A DNA stretch of 64,000 nt, taken from G965215045 sp965215045. GTDB taxonomy: Bacteria; Pseudomonadota; Gammaproteobacteria; JABABF01. The translations under genes and the position numbers were made by a program. Each line of letters begins with the position of its first letter. Within the stretch, counting starts at the first letter, position 1. Positions 1 to 8,015 of this stretch are shown here, in pieces. The notes under the pieces were generated by a model, which was not told where the DNA came from, ran no database searches, and was given only the letters and a program-made list of their open reading frames with translations. The DNA is taken from contig OZ244031.1 of assembly GCA_965215045.1 (NCBI GenBank), positions 124,001-188,000 on the forward strand, in the 5' to 3' direction.

Positions 1-769
1 AGTTCTGCACGATGATCTCCTGCAGGTGACCGTGCACCTCGTGCAACTCGCGCAATGCCAGCAGGGACTCCACCCGTTCGCGGCGGGTCTCGCCGATACC
101 GATCAAAATGCCCGAAGTGAACGGCACGCGGTGAGCACCGGCCCGGGCAATGGCCGCAAGACGTACCTGGGGCTGCTTGTCCGGGGAACCGTGGTGCGGC
201 ATGCCCGGCTCGCACAGGCGCGGGGAGGCACTCTCCAGCATCAGCCCCATGGACGCCGAGACCGGGCGCAGCATCTCCAGTTCGGCATCGTCCATGTTGC
301 CGGCATTGATGTGCGGCAGCAGGCCGGTCTCGCTCAATACCCGTTCGGCCGCGTGCGCCACGTATTCCAGGGTGCTGGCAAATCCCATCTCCCGCAGCGC
401 CTCGCGCGCTGTGCGATAGCGCAACTCCGGCTTCTCGCCCAGCGTGAACAGCGCTTCCTTGCAACCCAGCACTGCCCCCCGCTCGGCCTGGCGCAAGACC
501 TCGTCCATGGACATGTACGGGGCGTGCAGGCGGCGCGGCGTCCGGGCGAAGGTGCAGTAGTGACACACGTCCCGGCACAATTGGGTCAGCGGCAGGAACA
601 GCTTGCGGGAATAACTGATGCGCGCACCGGTGCTGGCATCGCGCACGGCAGCAGCGGAGCGCATCAGTGCGGCCGTGTCGGTCGCCCGGGCCAGTTGCAG
701 TGCCTCTGCGACCGGCGGCGGTGTCCCGGCCGCTGTGGCCGGTGCAGAAGAAACGGAAGCTGGGTTCAT
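1..769 (-). CDS. cofG: 7,8-didemethyl-8-hydroxy-5-deazariboflavin synthase, CofG part (partial, runs off left edge)
   Basis: Radical-SAM enzyme that helps make Fo, the deazaflavin chromophore of coenzyme F420. The first 256 residues are visible. A CRDVCHYC motif (Cys65, Cys69, Cys72; the CxxxCxxC of radical-SAM [4Fe-4S] enzymes) is followed by FTLGEKPE, MGLMLESASPRL, a GSPDKQP segment and IGIGETRRERVESLL, all in the order expected for CofG or the N-terminal half of FbiC. The ATG at 769 is 139 bases after the cofC stop on the same strand. The C-terminus lies outside the window, so a stand-alone CofG cannot be separated from a CofG-CofH (FbiC) fusion. The F420 neighbours strongly support the call. 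Confidence 0.9.
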   Translation of the reverse strand, partial: MNPASVSSAPATAAGTPPPVAEALQLARATDTAALMRSAAAVRDASTGARISYSRKLFLPLTQLCRDVCHYCTFARTPRRLHAPYMSMDEVLRQAERGAVLGCKEALFTLGEKPELRYRTAREALREMGFASTLEYVAHAAERVLSETGLLPHINAGNMDDAELEMLRPVSASMGLMLESASPRLCEPGMPHHGSPDKQPQVRLAAIARAGAHRVPFTSGILIGIGETRRERVESLLALRELHEVHGHLQEIIVQN

Positions 770-908
770 GGGAGACGCCGTGCGCAGCAAAAATGCCTGG
801 ATGGTTTGGATCGCCTGGATTGCGTATGCTTCATTATATCCACGCCTTCTTTCCATGCACGGCACCCGCCATCGGTGTGCGACCCGTACTCCCCACCGCC
901 GGGTATTC

Positions 909-1700
909 TCATTCCGCCGCTCCCTCCTCCCCGTCCTGTGCCTGGCTGTCCTGCACCTCCCCGTCTTGCGCTCCCCTGTCCAGTGCCTGGCCGGCCGCAG
1001 CCCGCTCCGTCTCCCGCCCCACCCACTGGGCCTGCCACTTTTCCAGCTGCCGGCGCATCTGCGGGGTGTCCAGCAGTGCCCGCGTGTGCAGGGCGCGCTT
1101 GGAAGCCCCGAAGCGGCGCAGCAGTTCGCGCACATCCTCCGGCGTATCCACATCCAGCGACAGCCCCGGGGAAAAAGAACGCCGCACCGCCGCACCCCGG
1201 GCCTGGGCCGCCCGCAGATGCTGTTCTGCGCTGTCCTCCCCGTAGTGGAACGGCACCACCCCGGGCGGTGTGCACAGCAGCACATTGGTGCCCCGCCCGC
1301 GGCGGTCCTCGACCAGGTGCAGGGCCGGCCCCGCGGCCGGGAAGTCGGCGAGCAGCCGCGTGAACTCCTCCGCCCCGGCCGCCGGCAGGTCGGCGTGCAC
1401 CAGCAGCATCTGTGTGCCCCCCTGTTCTGCCACCATGCGGGCTGCGGCTGCCGCCACCTCGTTCAGGCCGCCGCCCGGGTCGGGGGCGTGTTCGGCCCCG
1501 GCCCCAGCAGCCAGTTGCACCGCCTCGGCATCCGAGGACAGCAGCAGTGTGCGCCCCACCTCCGGGCAGGCACCCAGTGCGTCCAGCAGGTCGCACACCA
1601 TGGCCCGGCACAGCACCCGGCGCTCTGCAACGGAGAACAGCGCACCCAGCCGCTGCTTGATCGCATCGCCGCACTTGAGCGGCACTACCGCCCAGAGCAT
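909..1700 (-). CDS. cofC: 2-phospho-L-lactate guanylyltransferase (CofC/FbiD family)
   Basis: Cytosolic nucleotidyltransferase that activates 2-phospholactate (or phosphoenolpyruvate) with GTP for the CofD step of F420 synthesis. The 263-residue product begins MLWAVVPLK, the usual start of this NTP-transferase fold, with R-x-L-x-R-AM-x-x-D in the first 40 residues, LLVHADLP near the middle and a GTNVLL/LDVDTPEDV C-terminal half, all typical of CofC. The ATG overlaps the cofD stop by one base (TGATG), so translation is coupled. The last ~30 residues are a low-complexity, Asp/Gln/Glu-rich tail that the family does not need. The exact donor (lactyl or enolpyruvyl) cannot be read from sequence. 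Confidence 0.88.
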   Translation of the reverse strand: MLWAVVPLKCGDAIKQRLGALFSVAERRVLCRAMVCDLLDALGACPEVGRTLLLSSDAEAVQLAAGAGAEHAPDPGGGLNEVAAAAARMVAEQGGTQMLLVHADLPAAGAEEFTRLLADFPAAGPALHLVEDRRGRGTNVLLCTPPGVVPFHYGEDSAEQHLRAAQARGAAVRRSFSPGLSLDVDTPEDVRELLRRFGASKRALHTRALLDTPQMRRQLEKWQAQWVGRETERAAAGQALDRGAQDGEVQDSQAQDGEEGAAE

Positions 1701-2635
1701 CAGTCGCGCAAGCCGACGGCGAAGTCCAGCACCTCCCGGGCCAGTGCACGCCGCTCGTCCTCCCCGCCCATCACCGTCTGCGTCACCAGCACCGCCAGCC
1801 CCAGGGCCTCGAGCTGCGGGACCAGCGCGCGGTCCTCCTCATCCAGCACGAAGCCGTCCAGCAGTTCTGCGTAGTATTCCGCCACGGCGGCCGCACTCTG
1901 CGGCATCTGCAACTCCGCCATCATCTTTGCCGCCGGCCCCCGCAGTGCCCGCCCGCCGACAATTGGCGAGACCGCCACCACCGGTGCCGTGCCCTGCCGC
2001 AGGGCATCTTGCACCCCCTGCAGGCGCAGGATCGGGTCGATACTCAAAAAGGGATTGGACGGGCACAACACCACCGCCTCGGTCGCCTCCCCGGCCAGCA
2101 ATTCCATGAACTGCGGCTGTGGTGCCACGCCCTCCGGGTAGTGCAGTCGCAGCACCCGGGGCGCACAGTGCTCGCGCACAAAGTATTCCTGGAAACTCAG
2201 CATACCCTCGCTGCTCTCCACCCGGGTCGGTGCCGGCAGCTCACTCATCGGCAGCAGCACAGGGCCCACCTCCAGCACCCGGCACAACTCCCGCGTCACC
2301 TGGCTCAGCGAAGCCCCCTCGCCCAGGTGCAGGCTGCGCTGCACGTGGGTGGCCAGGTCGCGATCCCCCAGGGCGAACCAGTCCGGGGCACCCAACCGGC
2401 GCAGGCTGTCCATGAAATTCCAACTCTCCCCGGCCACACCCCAGCCCCGCTCCGGGTCGGCCAGGCCGGCCAGCGTGTACATCACCGTATCCAGGTCGGG
2501 ACAGATGTAGAGGCCCAGGTGTTCGAAGTCATCGCCGGTGTTGACCACCACCGTCAGCCGTTCCGGCGGCAGCAGGGCGGCGAGGCCGGAGGCGAGACGG
2601 GCGCCGCCCACGCCGCCGCTCAATGCCAGGATCAT
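1700..2635 (-). CDS. cofD: 2-phospho-L-lactate transferase (CofD/FbiA)
   Basis: Joins the activated phospholactate-type unit to Fo, giving F420-0. The 311-residue product starts MILALSGGVGGARLASGL, the diagnostic CofD N-terminus. It continues with VVNTGDDFEHLGLYICPD, DTVMYTLAG and WFALGDRDLATH, then a C-terminal PSNPFLSIDPIL and VSPIVGGRALRGPA, all CofD signatures. The ATG at 2635 overlaps the npdG stop in an ATGA, so I prefer it to an upstream in-frame start that would extend 39 bases into npdG. No cofE (F420-0:gamma-glutamyl ligase) is visible in the window; it may lie to the left. Confidence 0.95.
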   Translation of the reverse strand: MILALSGGVGGARLASGLAALLPPERLTVVVNTGDDFEHLGLYICPDLDTVMYTLAGLADPERGWGVAGESWNFMDSLRRLGAPDWFALGDRDLATHVQRSLHLGEGASLSQVTRELCRVLEVGPVLLPMSELPAPTRVESSEGMLSFQEYFVREHCAPRVLRLHYPEGVAPQPQFMELLAGEATEAVVLCPSNPFLSIDPILRLQGVQDALRQGTAPVVAVSPIVGGRALRGPAAKMMAELQMPQSAAAVAEYYAELLDGFVLDEEDRALVPQLEALGLAVLVTQTVMGGEDERRALAREVLDFAVGLRD

Positions 2636-3288
2636 CCCTGGCCGATGCCGGTAATCCGCACTCCGGAGTGACACTTGTGGCGGCGGTTGATGCGGATCAG
2701 CACCGAGGTCAGGGCCTCGGCGACCACGGCATTGGCCAGCGGCCCCGCATAAAAGGCCCGCATGCCGGCCTCCCCGGCGAGTGCGCAGACCTGTTCCGCC
2801 GCCGCCTCGTCATCACTGCTGACCAGCACATCACAGTCGATCGCCCCCTCGCCCTGCAGGTGGTGTGCCGCCACGTTCTGAAAGGCCGAGACCACGCGCA
2901 CGCCCTCGCCCAGGGTTTGCTGCGCCAGCAGGGCCGCCGAACCCTCCGGCGGCATGCACACCGTGTCCACCGCCGGAGGGTTCAGCGGCACCGTGACATC
3001 GACCAGGATCTTGCCCTGCAGGGCATCGCACAGCGTCTCCAGCAGGCTCCCCTGGTGGTTCCAGGGCACCGTCAGCACGGCCAGCTCACAGGCGGCGGCG
3101 GCGGCGATATTGTCCAAGCCCTGCACCGGGGGCCCACTTGTGCCCGCCTCGGCCTGCACCGCGGCGGCGGCCTGTTCGGCCTTCTCCTGTGTGCGTGAGC
3201 CGATGATCAGCTCGTGTCCAGCTGCCGCCCAGCGCCGGGTCAGCCCCGGACCGATGTTGCCCGTGCCGCCCAGCACCGCGATCTTCAC
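2632..3288 (-). CDS. npdG: NADPH-dependent F420 reductase (Fno/NpdG-like)
   Basis: Transfers hydride between NADPH and F420, supplying F420H2 to F420-dependent enzymes. The 218-residue product opens MKIAVLGGTGNIGPGLTRR, a GxGxxG Rossmann motif. GSRTQEKAEQ follows at the second beta strand, where Ser/Arg favour NADP. ELAVLTVPW, FYAGPLANA and a C-terminal VLIRINRRHK are typical of the family. It sits in the F420 operon, 10 bases after the nitronate monooxygenase stop and with a 4-base ATGA overlap with cofD. Assignment to the family is firm. The physiological direction of the reaction is inferred. Confidence 0.9.
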   Translation of the reverse strand: MKIAVLGGTGNIGPGLTRRWAAAGHELIIGSRTQEKAEQAAAAVQAEAGTSGPPVQGLDNIAAAAACELAVLTVPWNHQGSLLETLCDALQGKILVDVTVPLNPPAVDTVCMPPEGSAALLAQQTLGEGVRVVSAFQNVAAHHLQGEGAIDCDVLVSSDDEAAAEQVCALAGEAGMRAFYAGPLANAVVAEALTSVLIRINRRHKCHSGVRITGIGQG

Positions 3289-3297
3289 GCGCCGGGC

Positions 3298-4425
3298 TCA
3301 GGCGTCCGCCGGCAGCAGCGTCTGCAGCCGCTCGCTGGCATCCACGTATTCACTCAACAGGCGGAACATCACATCGCGACAGGTCTCGATCTCGTTCAGC
3401 TGGCCGACCACCTGCCCCACCGGGTTGAACGCCACCTTCTGCGTCTCGGCGACGCCGGCATAAGTGCTGGTGCGGCGGATGGCATCGGTGGTTACCAGGC
3501 CCTGCAGCGGCATCCCCAGCGGCTCCGGGGTGTCGGCGCGCGCCCAGGCGTCCGTCCAGTCATTGCGCAACATGCGGCAGGGCTTGCCCGTCCAGGAGCG
3601 AGAGCGCACCGTGTCCTCGCTGCTGGCCTCCATGTACGACTGCTTTTGTGCCGGCTCCGCCATCGCCTCGACCACCGGCAGCCACAGCGAACCGCTCCAC
3701 ACCCCCTGGGCACCCATCGCCAGGGCGGCGGCCATCTGCCGCCCGGTGCCGATGCCGCCGGCCGCCAGCACCGGCAGCGGCTCCACCGCATCGATGATCT
3801 GCGGCCACAGCACGATACTGCCCACGTCCCCCGTGTGGCCACCGCCCTCCGAACCCTGGGCGACGATGAAGTCCAGCCCCGCATCCCGGTGCCGCAACGC
3901 CTGCTTGAGCCGCCCGCACAGTGCCCCGATCAGCCGCCCGCTGTCGTGCACCTGCTGCACCACCTCCTCCGGCGGCGTGCCCAGGGCATTGGCGATCATC
4001 GCCACCTGCGGATGCTTGAGTGCCTCGTCCAGCAGCAACTGGGCCGTGGGCCCCGTCCAGCCCATCAGGCGCACCTCGTCGCCCTCCGGCCACTTGGGCA
4101 CCCCGTGCTCCGTCAGCAGCTTCTCGGCAAAGTCGCGATGCTCCTGGGGCACCATGTCCTTGAGCATCTGCTCCAGCTTCTCCGGGTCCATCTCCTCCGC
4201 CCCCTCGTACTTCTGCGGGATGACAATGTCCACCCCGTAGACCTTGTCGCCGATGCGCTCATCGATCCAGGCCAGCTCCTCCTGCAGACGCTCCGGGGAG
4301 AAGCCGACCGCACCCAGCACCCCGATGCCGCCGGCCTGGCTGACCTCCACCACCACGTCCCGGCAGTGCGTGAAGGCGAAGATGGGATACTCGATGCCGA
4401 GTTTTTCACAAATTGGTGTGCGCAT
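3298..4425 (-). CDS. nitronate monooxygenase / 2-nitropropane dioxygenase family FMN enzyme
   Basis: FMN-dependent TIM-barrel oxidoreductase of 375 residues. It starts MRTPICEKLGIEYPI. AGGIGVLGAVGFSPE (a flavin-phosphate-type loop), an AQGSEGGGHTGDVGS stretch (the GxExGGHxG motif of this family) and LPVLAAGGIGTGRQMA (phosphate-binding glycine loop) are all in the expected order. It is the first gene of the F420 operon. The ATG at 4425 has GGAG ten bases upstream; a TTG two codons earlier is possible but too close to that site. The substrate is unknown. Members of this family often act on nitronates or unrelated acyl or quinone substrates, and F420 use is not established. Confidence 0.82.
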   Translation of the reverse strand: MRTPICEKLGIEYPIFAFTHCRDVVVEVSQAGGIGVLGAVGFSPERLQEELAWIDERIGDKVYGVDIVIPQKYEGAEEMDPEKLEQMLKDMVPQEHRDFAEKLLTEHGVPKWPEGDEVRLMGWTGPTAQLLLDEALKHPQVAMIANALGTPPEEVVQQVHDSGRLIGALCGRLKQALRHRDAGLDFIVAQGSEGGGHTGDVGSIVLWPQIIDAVEPLPVLAAGGIGTGRQMAAALAMGAQGVWSGSLWLPVVEAMAEPAQKQSYMEASSEDTVRSRSWTGKPCRMLRNDWTDAWARADTPEPLGMPLQGLVTTDAIRRTSTYAGVAETQKVAFNPVGQVVGQLNEIETCRDVMFRLLSEYVDASERLQTLLPADA

Positions 4426-4550
4426 GATCAAAAGTCTCCGGAAGCGGAAAGCGGGGAGAGATTTTTACACCATTCCCGCGCAGTCTGACAAGTCAGGCCT
4501 CCCGCACCTCGCTGCCGTGCCCGGGGCAAAAACCAACCCGGGCCGGGACC

Positions 4551-5105
4551 CTAAAACCGGTAATGGGCACCCAGCAAGAAAGTGTGCACATTCGTATCGA
4601 CAAACACGTCACTGCTATCTGCGGCGACGAAAATCCATTGCCCGCGAATATTCCAGGCTCCCATGGGCTGCAGATCAAAACCGATGCTGAGGGCGAGGTC
4701 GCTCTGGTCATCACCGATGTCAATGAGTCCCAAGTCGATATCCGCCTCCCAGAAAGCCACGCCGACCGAGCTGAACAGCGAGGCCCGGTCCGCACCCCAG
4801 CGCAGGACAATGGAGGGGATCCACGCTTGGAAATCCAGGTCCGCATTCAGGCTGATATTCCCGGTCCTCTGATCGTAATCCAATGCGGCGGAACGCAGGT
4901 AGGCGAGCTCCAGTGCGGCATAAGGACTCAGCTGCGCACCGGCGTAGAGCATACCGGCAAACGCCTCATCATCGACCTCCGCACCATTCGCTTCCTCATC
5001 GATACTGCTAAAACCCAGGGCAATTCCGGCATACTGCTGGGACATCGCCACCGGGGACCACAGCAGGCCCGGCAACAGGAGCAATACAGGTAACAGGATT
5101 TTCAT
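4551..5105 (-). CDS. outer-membrane beta-barrel protein, OmpA-like fold
   Basis: Secreted 184-residue protein. A hydrophobic signal peptide (MKILLPVLLLLPGLLWSPVA, cleavage likely near AMS-QQ) is followed by alternating beta-strand segments such as YAGIALGFSS, FAGMLYAGAQLSP and YAALELAYLRSAA. It ends HTFLLGAHYRF with the terminal Phe recognised by the BAM machinery. I chose the ATG at 5105 because GGGGG lies about seven bases upstream; ATGs at 5111 and 5135 are in frame but worse placed. It is the last gene of a leftward envelope operon behind two lipoproteins. Function beyond an outer-membrane barrel is not recognisable. Confidence 0.75.
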   Translation of the reverse strand: MKILLPVLLLLPGLLWSPVAMSQQYAGIALGFSSIDEEANGAEVDDEAFAGMLYAGAQLSPYAALELAYLRSAALDYDQRTGNISLNADLDFQAWIPSIVLRWGADRASLFSSVGVAFWEADIDLGLIDIGDDQSDLALSIGFDLQPMGAWNIRGQWIFVAADSSDVFVDTNVHTFLLGAHYRF

Positions 5106-5153
5106 GTTCATTCCCCCGCAGAAAATGTTGTTCATAATTTACCGCCTTGACAC

Positions 5154-5636
5154 TCAACTTCCCGAGCGCACAAAGATCGCATTCTCGATGCGCTCAAAGG
5201 CATTGCGATAGGTCTCGGCATCCAACAGCGGCGTGTCCTTGCGATCCGTCTGCCCGCGGTAAGAAGAGGTCTTCACGCTGTTGACAAAGTTCAGACGCAC
5301 CCGCGTGTACTTCCCCACTGTCTCGATGAAGGCGGTTACATTGGTCTGCTGCACACTGGTGAGACCGGCCAGCAATGCCGCAAATGCGTTGTTGCGGGCC
5401 GGGCTTTCGGCACTGACCAGCCCGGTGTGCCGGTCCGCACTGCGGATGATGTAGCCCAGGTCCTGGAACACCGAGACCACGCTGTTAAAGATAGTATCCC
5501 GCGGCTGCTCATACTCGCGCATCTGCAGGGCCTGGATTTCCAGCGGCAGCAGCACCGGCTTCGGGGCCAGCAGCTCGCAGCCTCCAAGCCAGGGGAGTAC
5601 CAGTGCACACAGCACCGGCAGGCAATGCTTTCTCAT
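5154..5636 (-). CDS. hypothetical lipoprotein
   Basis: 160-residue protein with a lipoprotein signal (MRKHCLPVLCALVLPWLGGC, lipobox LGGC with Cys20), so it is probably anchored to the outer membrane facing the periplasm. The mature part includes IFNSVVSVFQDLGYIIRSAD and RVRLNFVNSVKTSSYRGQ, an alternating alpha/beta pattern seen in small periplasmic lipoproteins that accompany BamE-like partners. The ATG at 5636 directly precedes the signal peptide; a longer in-frame reading would place 23 unlikely residues before it. It lies 16 bases after the upstream lipoprotein and 48 bases before the beta-barrel gene, in one operon. Molecular role unknown. Confidence 0.72.
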   Translation of the reverse strand: MRKHCLPVLCALVLPWLGGCELLAPKPVLLPLEIQALQMREYEQPRDTIFNSVVSVFQDLGYIIRSADRHTGLVSAESPARNNAFAALLAGLTSVQQTNVTAFIETVGKYTRVRLNFVNSVKTSSYRGQTDRKDTPLLDAETYRNAFERIENAIFVRSGS

Positions 5637-5652
5637 GCAGAGCGACAGGGAC

Positions 5653-6087
5653 TCAGAAATTCGAGGTGCGGCTGCGGAAATCACTGACCACGTCCCGGGC
5701 GTCAAACTTGATGATCAACGTGGTCATGCGCGAGCTGCGCTCAAAACCCGAAGCCCGCGAACTCTGCCCCGCCAGCAGGATCGTCCAGTAGCCCTCGCGC
5801 GAGGCGGACTGCTGCACCTGTGCCGCCCGCTGGTACGACCAGACCTCGCGCCCGGCCCCGTCCCGCGTCGTGACATTGGGTGCCCCGAACACCTCCAGCA
5901 CCTGGGTCTTGGTCGTCTTGCCGACCTCCAGGTGCAACTGCACGTTGCCCTGGGTCAGCTCCGAATTGCGCTCACTGAACGGAGCGGGAAAGGCGACACA
6001 GGCCGAGAGAGAGGCCGCCAACAGCATCGGCAGGCAGAAGTGAAGCTGCCGGCAAGACCGGGAAACACAGGAATGGAGAATGTGCAT
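5653..6087 (-). CDS. SmpA/OmlA (BamE)-like domain lipoprotein
   Basis: 144-residue lipoprotein. A lipobox LSAC (Cys30) follows a hydrophobic stretch. The mature region contains LEVGKTTKTQVLEVFGAPN and then GREVWSYQR, the G-x-T-x-x-x-V-x-x-x-F-G-x-P and W-x-Y signature of the SmpA/OmlA fold. A perfect GGGGGAGG ribosome site sits four bases before the ATG, and a TATAAT lies about 30 bases further upstream. It is the first gene of the three-gene envelope operon. The signature fits BamE-like folds, but this is not a canonical BamE: it is longer, and the neighbours differ. The partner is probably the next lipoprotein or the barrel (inference). Confidence 0.7.
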   Translation of the reverse strand: MHILHSCVSRSCRQLHFCLPMLLAASLSACVAFPAPFSERNSELTQGNVQLHLEVGKTTKTQVLEVFGAPNVTTRDGAGREVWSYQRAAQVQQSASREGYWTILLAGQSSRASGFERSSRMTTLIIKFDARDVVSDFRSRTSNF

Positions 6088-6116
6088 GAAACCTCCCCCA
6101 ACGCACGGGTCAGGGG

Positions 6117-6122
6117 ATTATA
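6117..6122 (-). promoter_or_regulatory. candidate -10 box for the envelope operon
   Basis: TATAAT on the minus strand, 30 bases upstream of the SmpA-like lipoprotein ATG in an otherwise GC-rich stretch. No good -35 match is seen at 16-18 bases, so only the -10 element is supported. Confidence 0.45.
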
Positions 6123-6278
6123 CCCAAGAACCGGTGCAACAGACCCCCGTATCGCCGACCCACGCCCACGCCTCCCGGTTCCCTAAGCCCGCACTCCAAG
6201 CGTATGACAGCCTACAAATACTAGGAAAATGGCAGTGAGTAGGCGGAGGTGAAATACCACCCTCCCGCTGATTACTTG

Positions 6279-6476
6279 TCAGTTTTCGGAGGCGGGGGAG
6301 GTGGGGTTGGGGAGCGATCTGGTGGTGGTGGCTGAGGTTTCTTTAGTGGTGGTAGGTCGCGGGGCGGCTGTGGTTGCGGCCCTGGTGGTCGACGCCGCAC
6401 CTCGAAGCAACACCGTCGCAATCTGCAGCAGGTCGCGCAGGACTTCTGCCCGCCGGACTTTCAACCGCTTCACCAC
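6279..6476 (-). CDS. doubtful small basic, Thr-rich ORF
   Basis: A 65-codon reading frame from a GTG that overlaps the end of the 53-residue membrane protein by seven bases. The product starts VVKRLKVRRAEVLRDLLQ and turns into a Thr/Ala/Pro-rich tail. The position is what one would expect of a translationally coupled second gene, but there is no convincing ribosome site and the composition is low complexity. No family is recognised. The rest of 6088-6278 shows nothing beyond the promoter of the lipoprotein operon. Confidence 0.22.
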   Translation of the reverse strand: MVKRLKVRRAEVLRDLLQIATVLLRGAASTTRAATTAAPRPTTTKETSATTTRSLPNPTSPASEN

Positions 6477-6631
6477 CAATATTTCCGCCACGCCCACTTC
6501 ATCAGTTCCCAAATGCCCCACCCGACCAGCACGAAAGGTGCCAGCACAATCGCCAGCGTCCACACGACTGCCGGCACGAGAAACCACCCGAACAGGATTA
6601 ACAGCAAAATGACAAGCAGTAATTCAAGCAT
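6470..6631 (-). CDS. small membrane protein (53 residues)
   Basis: Short ORF starting at the ATG at 6631 with GGGAGG about five bases upstream. The product is MLELLLVILLLILFGWFLVP, then a second hydrophobic run (WTLAIVLAPFVLVGWGIWEL) and a charged aromatic end KWAWRKYWW. That makes two short transmembrane helices with a basic C-terminus, so it is an inner-membrane microprotein. The strong ribosome site and the amphipathic plan make it more convincing than its size suggests. Function unknown. Its neighbours are envelope genes on both sides. Confidence 0.55.
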   Translation of the reverse strand: MLELLLVILLLILFGWFLVPAVVWTLAIVLAPFVLVGWGIWELMKWAWRKYWW

Positions 6632-6972
6632 GATAACCTCCCTCTTTCGTGTTGCCAGACTACATTATCATTATGGTTGTCACCACCGACCGTTGTCAAT
6701 TTACCCTCGCCATCACTTTTTTTAGGCTTTGAAGATCTGGTTTTGTGCCTTGGGGCCGGGGGAGGAATATTCGCTCTGCTGACATCTCCAAGTCCAAGCA
6801 TGTGGGGCATAATCCCTAATCTCTTTTATACGCCGTCTGCTCCCGTTGTCGGTGCGCCCCGTCGCAGGGGTGTTGTATAGTGTTGCAAACTGGGTACCCA
6901 AATGACAACTGCCAAAGAAAAACAGAACTGTCGACTCGTCATGGATTTTTTTGCTACGCCGAGGACGGGCGG
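6632..6972. other. intergenic region between divergent small genes
   Basis: 341 bases without a supported gene. It separates the leftward small membrane protein from the rightward coiled-coil lipoprotein and must hold both promoters. A TATAGT at 6876-6881 could be a rightward -10, but without a matching -35. No repeat or RNA structure stands out. Confidence 0.4.
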
Positions 6973-7458
6973 ATGATGCGCGGGATTTTCATTGTGCTGA
7001 CTGCGGTACTGGCCGGATGTGGGGGGATGGTCTGGCCGACGGAGGAAGCGGTGCTGGAGCATCAGGATGCGAAAGCGGGGGCTGCGGCAAAGGCAGAGGC
7101 GAGGGCGGGACGGGACAGAGGTGGAGCGGTTGCGGAAAGGTGGCGACGCCTGGAGGGGGCTGTAGAAGCACTGGATGCGAGCCGCATCGAGGGGTTGGCA
7201 CTGGTGGGAAGAATTGAGAACCAGCTGGGACGCATCACTATGTTGATTATGGCAGGAGAGGCAGGGGCGGCAAGTGCGCGTGCGGCGGGAGATACAGCGG
7301 CAGCGGAGAAGGCGGAGAGTACGGTGGAACGCCTGCGAGTGCAGCTGCCTTTGGTAATGAAGAACCTGGAGACGGCGCAGGAGACACTGCGGGAAACAGC
7401 GAGACGACGGGCAGCGTTAATGGGGGAACTGCGGGCACTGGAAAGGACGCCAGACTGA
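6973..7458 (+). CDS. predicted coiled-coil lipoprotein
   Basis: 161-residue protein starting at ATG 6973 (second ATG in tandem), with GAGGA seven bases upstream. The signal MMRGIFIVLTAVLAGC ends in a lipobox (LAGC, Cys16). The rest is almost entirely helical and rich in Ala, Glu and Arg (AAAKAEARAGRDRGG, RLEGAVEALDASRIEG, ETLRETARRRAALMGEL), predicting a long coiled coil in the periplasm. This resembles small Lpp-like or tape-like envelope lipoproteins only in general plan; no family was recognised. The reading begins within a longer open frame whose upstream part lacks coding character. Confidence 0.6.
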   Translation: MMRGIFIVLTAVLAGCGGMVWPTEEAVLEHQDAKAGAAAKAEARAGRDRGGAVAERWRRLEGAVEALDASRIEGLALVGRIENQLGRITMLIMAGEAGAASARAAGDTAAAEKAESTVERLRVQLPLVMKNLETAQETLRETARRRAALMGELRALERTPD

Positions 7459-7561
7459 TACGCCGCTGTCAACAAATACTAAGAACAACCTCCCCTATAT
7501 CGGGTAATCTATAATCTTTGCATTCCCGTATCCTAAATACTCAACTTGGGAGAAATATCCC

Positions 7562-8002
7562 ATGATCGCGTGCCCGGTTAGAAAAATTCTCTTATATCTC
7601 TGTCTAACAGGGACCAATTCGTCATTATTATCAGGATGCGATACTTTATTTTCCTTACCTTCTTACAACTATGATGAAATAAAAGATGAGGCAATAGAAG
7701 ATTATAGTTACGACGGCTGGAAGACAAAATCAAAAGAACAGGAAGAGGCTGAAAAATATTGTTTTGAATGGGCACATATTATGATGGATGAGACCTGTGC
7801 CCCATGTAAAGAACAACCACCCACTTGCATGCTTTTATGTCGTTTAAGTTTAATTCAAGCGTTCCCTGCCTTATGTGAAGAAGAGGGGGCCTGTGTTGCC
7901 GCCAACTCTTCAGATTATCAAGCTAGAGCACAATGCACAATAGAAACTGAGGAACGCCTAAAAAAGATAGCATGGGGTTTAAATACAACGAACTTTCAAT
8001 GA
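7562..8002 (+). CDS. Cys-rich hypothetical lipoprotein
   Basis: 146-residue protein of clearly lower GC than its neighbours. The N-terminus MIACPVRKILLYLCLTGTN leads to a lipobox LLSGC (Cys26). The mature part carries eight further cysteines, including CAPC, TCMLLC and CEEEGAC, suggesting several disulfides outside the cytoplasm or metal binding. It is convergent with the ApeA-like gene, whose stop is 13 bases away. The composition and position next to a defence gene suggest it came with the accessory region. No family recognised; it could be an envelope-located partner or cargo. Confidence 0.55.
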   Translation: MIACPVRKILLYLCLTGTNSSLLSGCDTLFSLPSYNYDEIKDEAIEDYSYDGWKTKSKEQEEAEKYCFEWAHIMMDETCAPCKEQPPTCMLLCRLSLIQAFPALCEEEGACVAANSSDYQARAQCTIETEERLKKIAWGLNTTNFQ

Positions 8003-8015
8003 CGCGACAGTCAGC

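Noticed and set aside
26..1874. Long plus-strand reading frames (up to 445 codons) opposite the F420 genes
   Set aside because: They are mirror frames of GC-rich minus-strand genes. The minus strand carries cofG, cofC and cofD motifs in order; the plus frames give low-complexity Pro/Arg/Ala strings.
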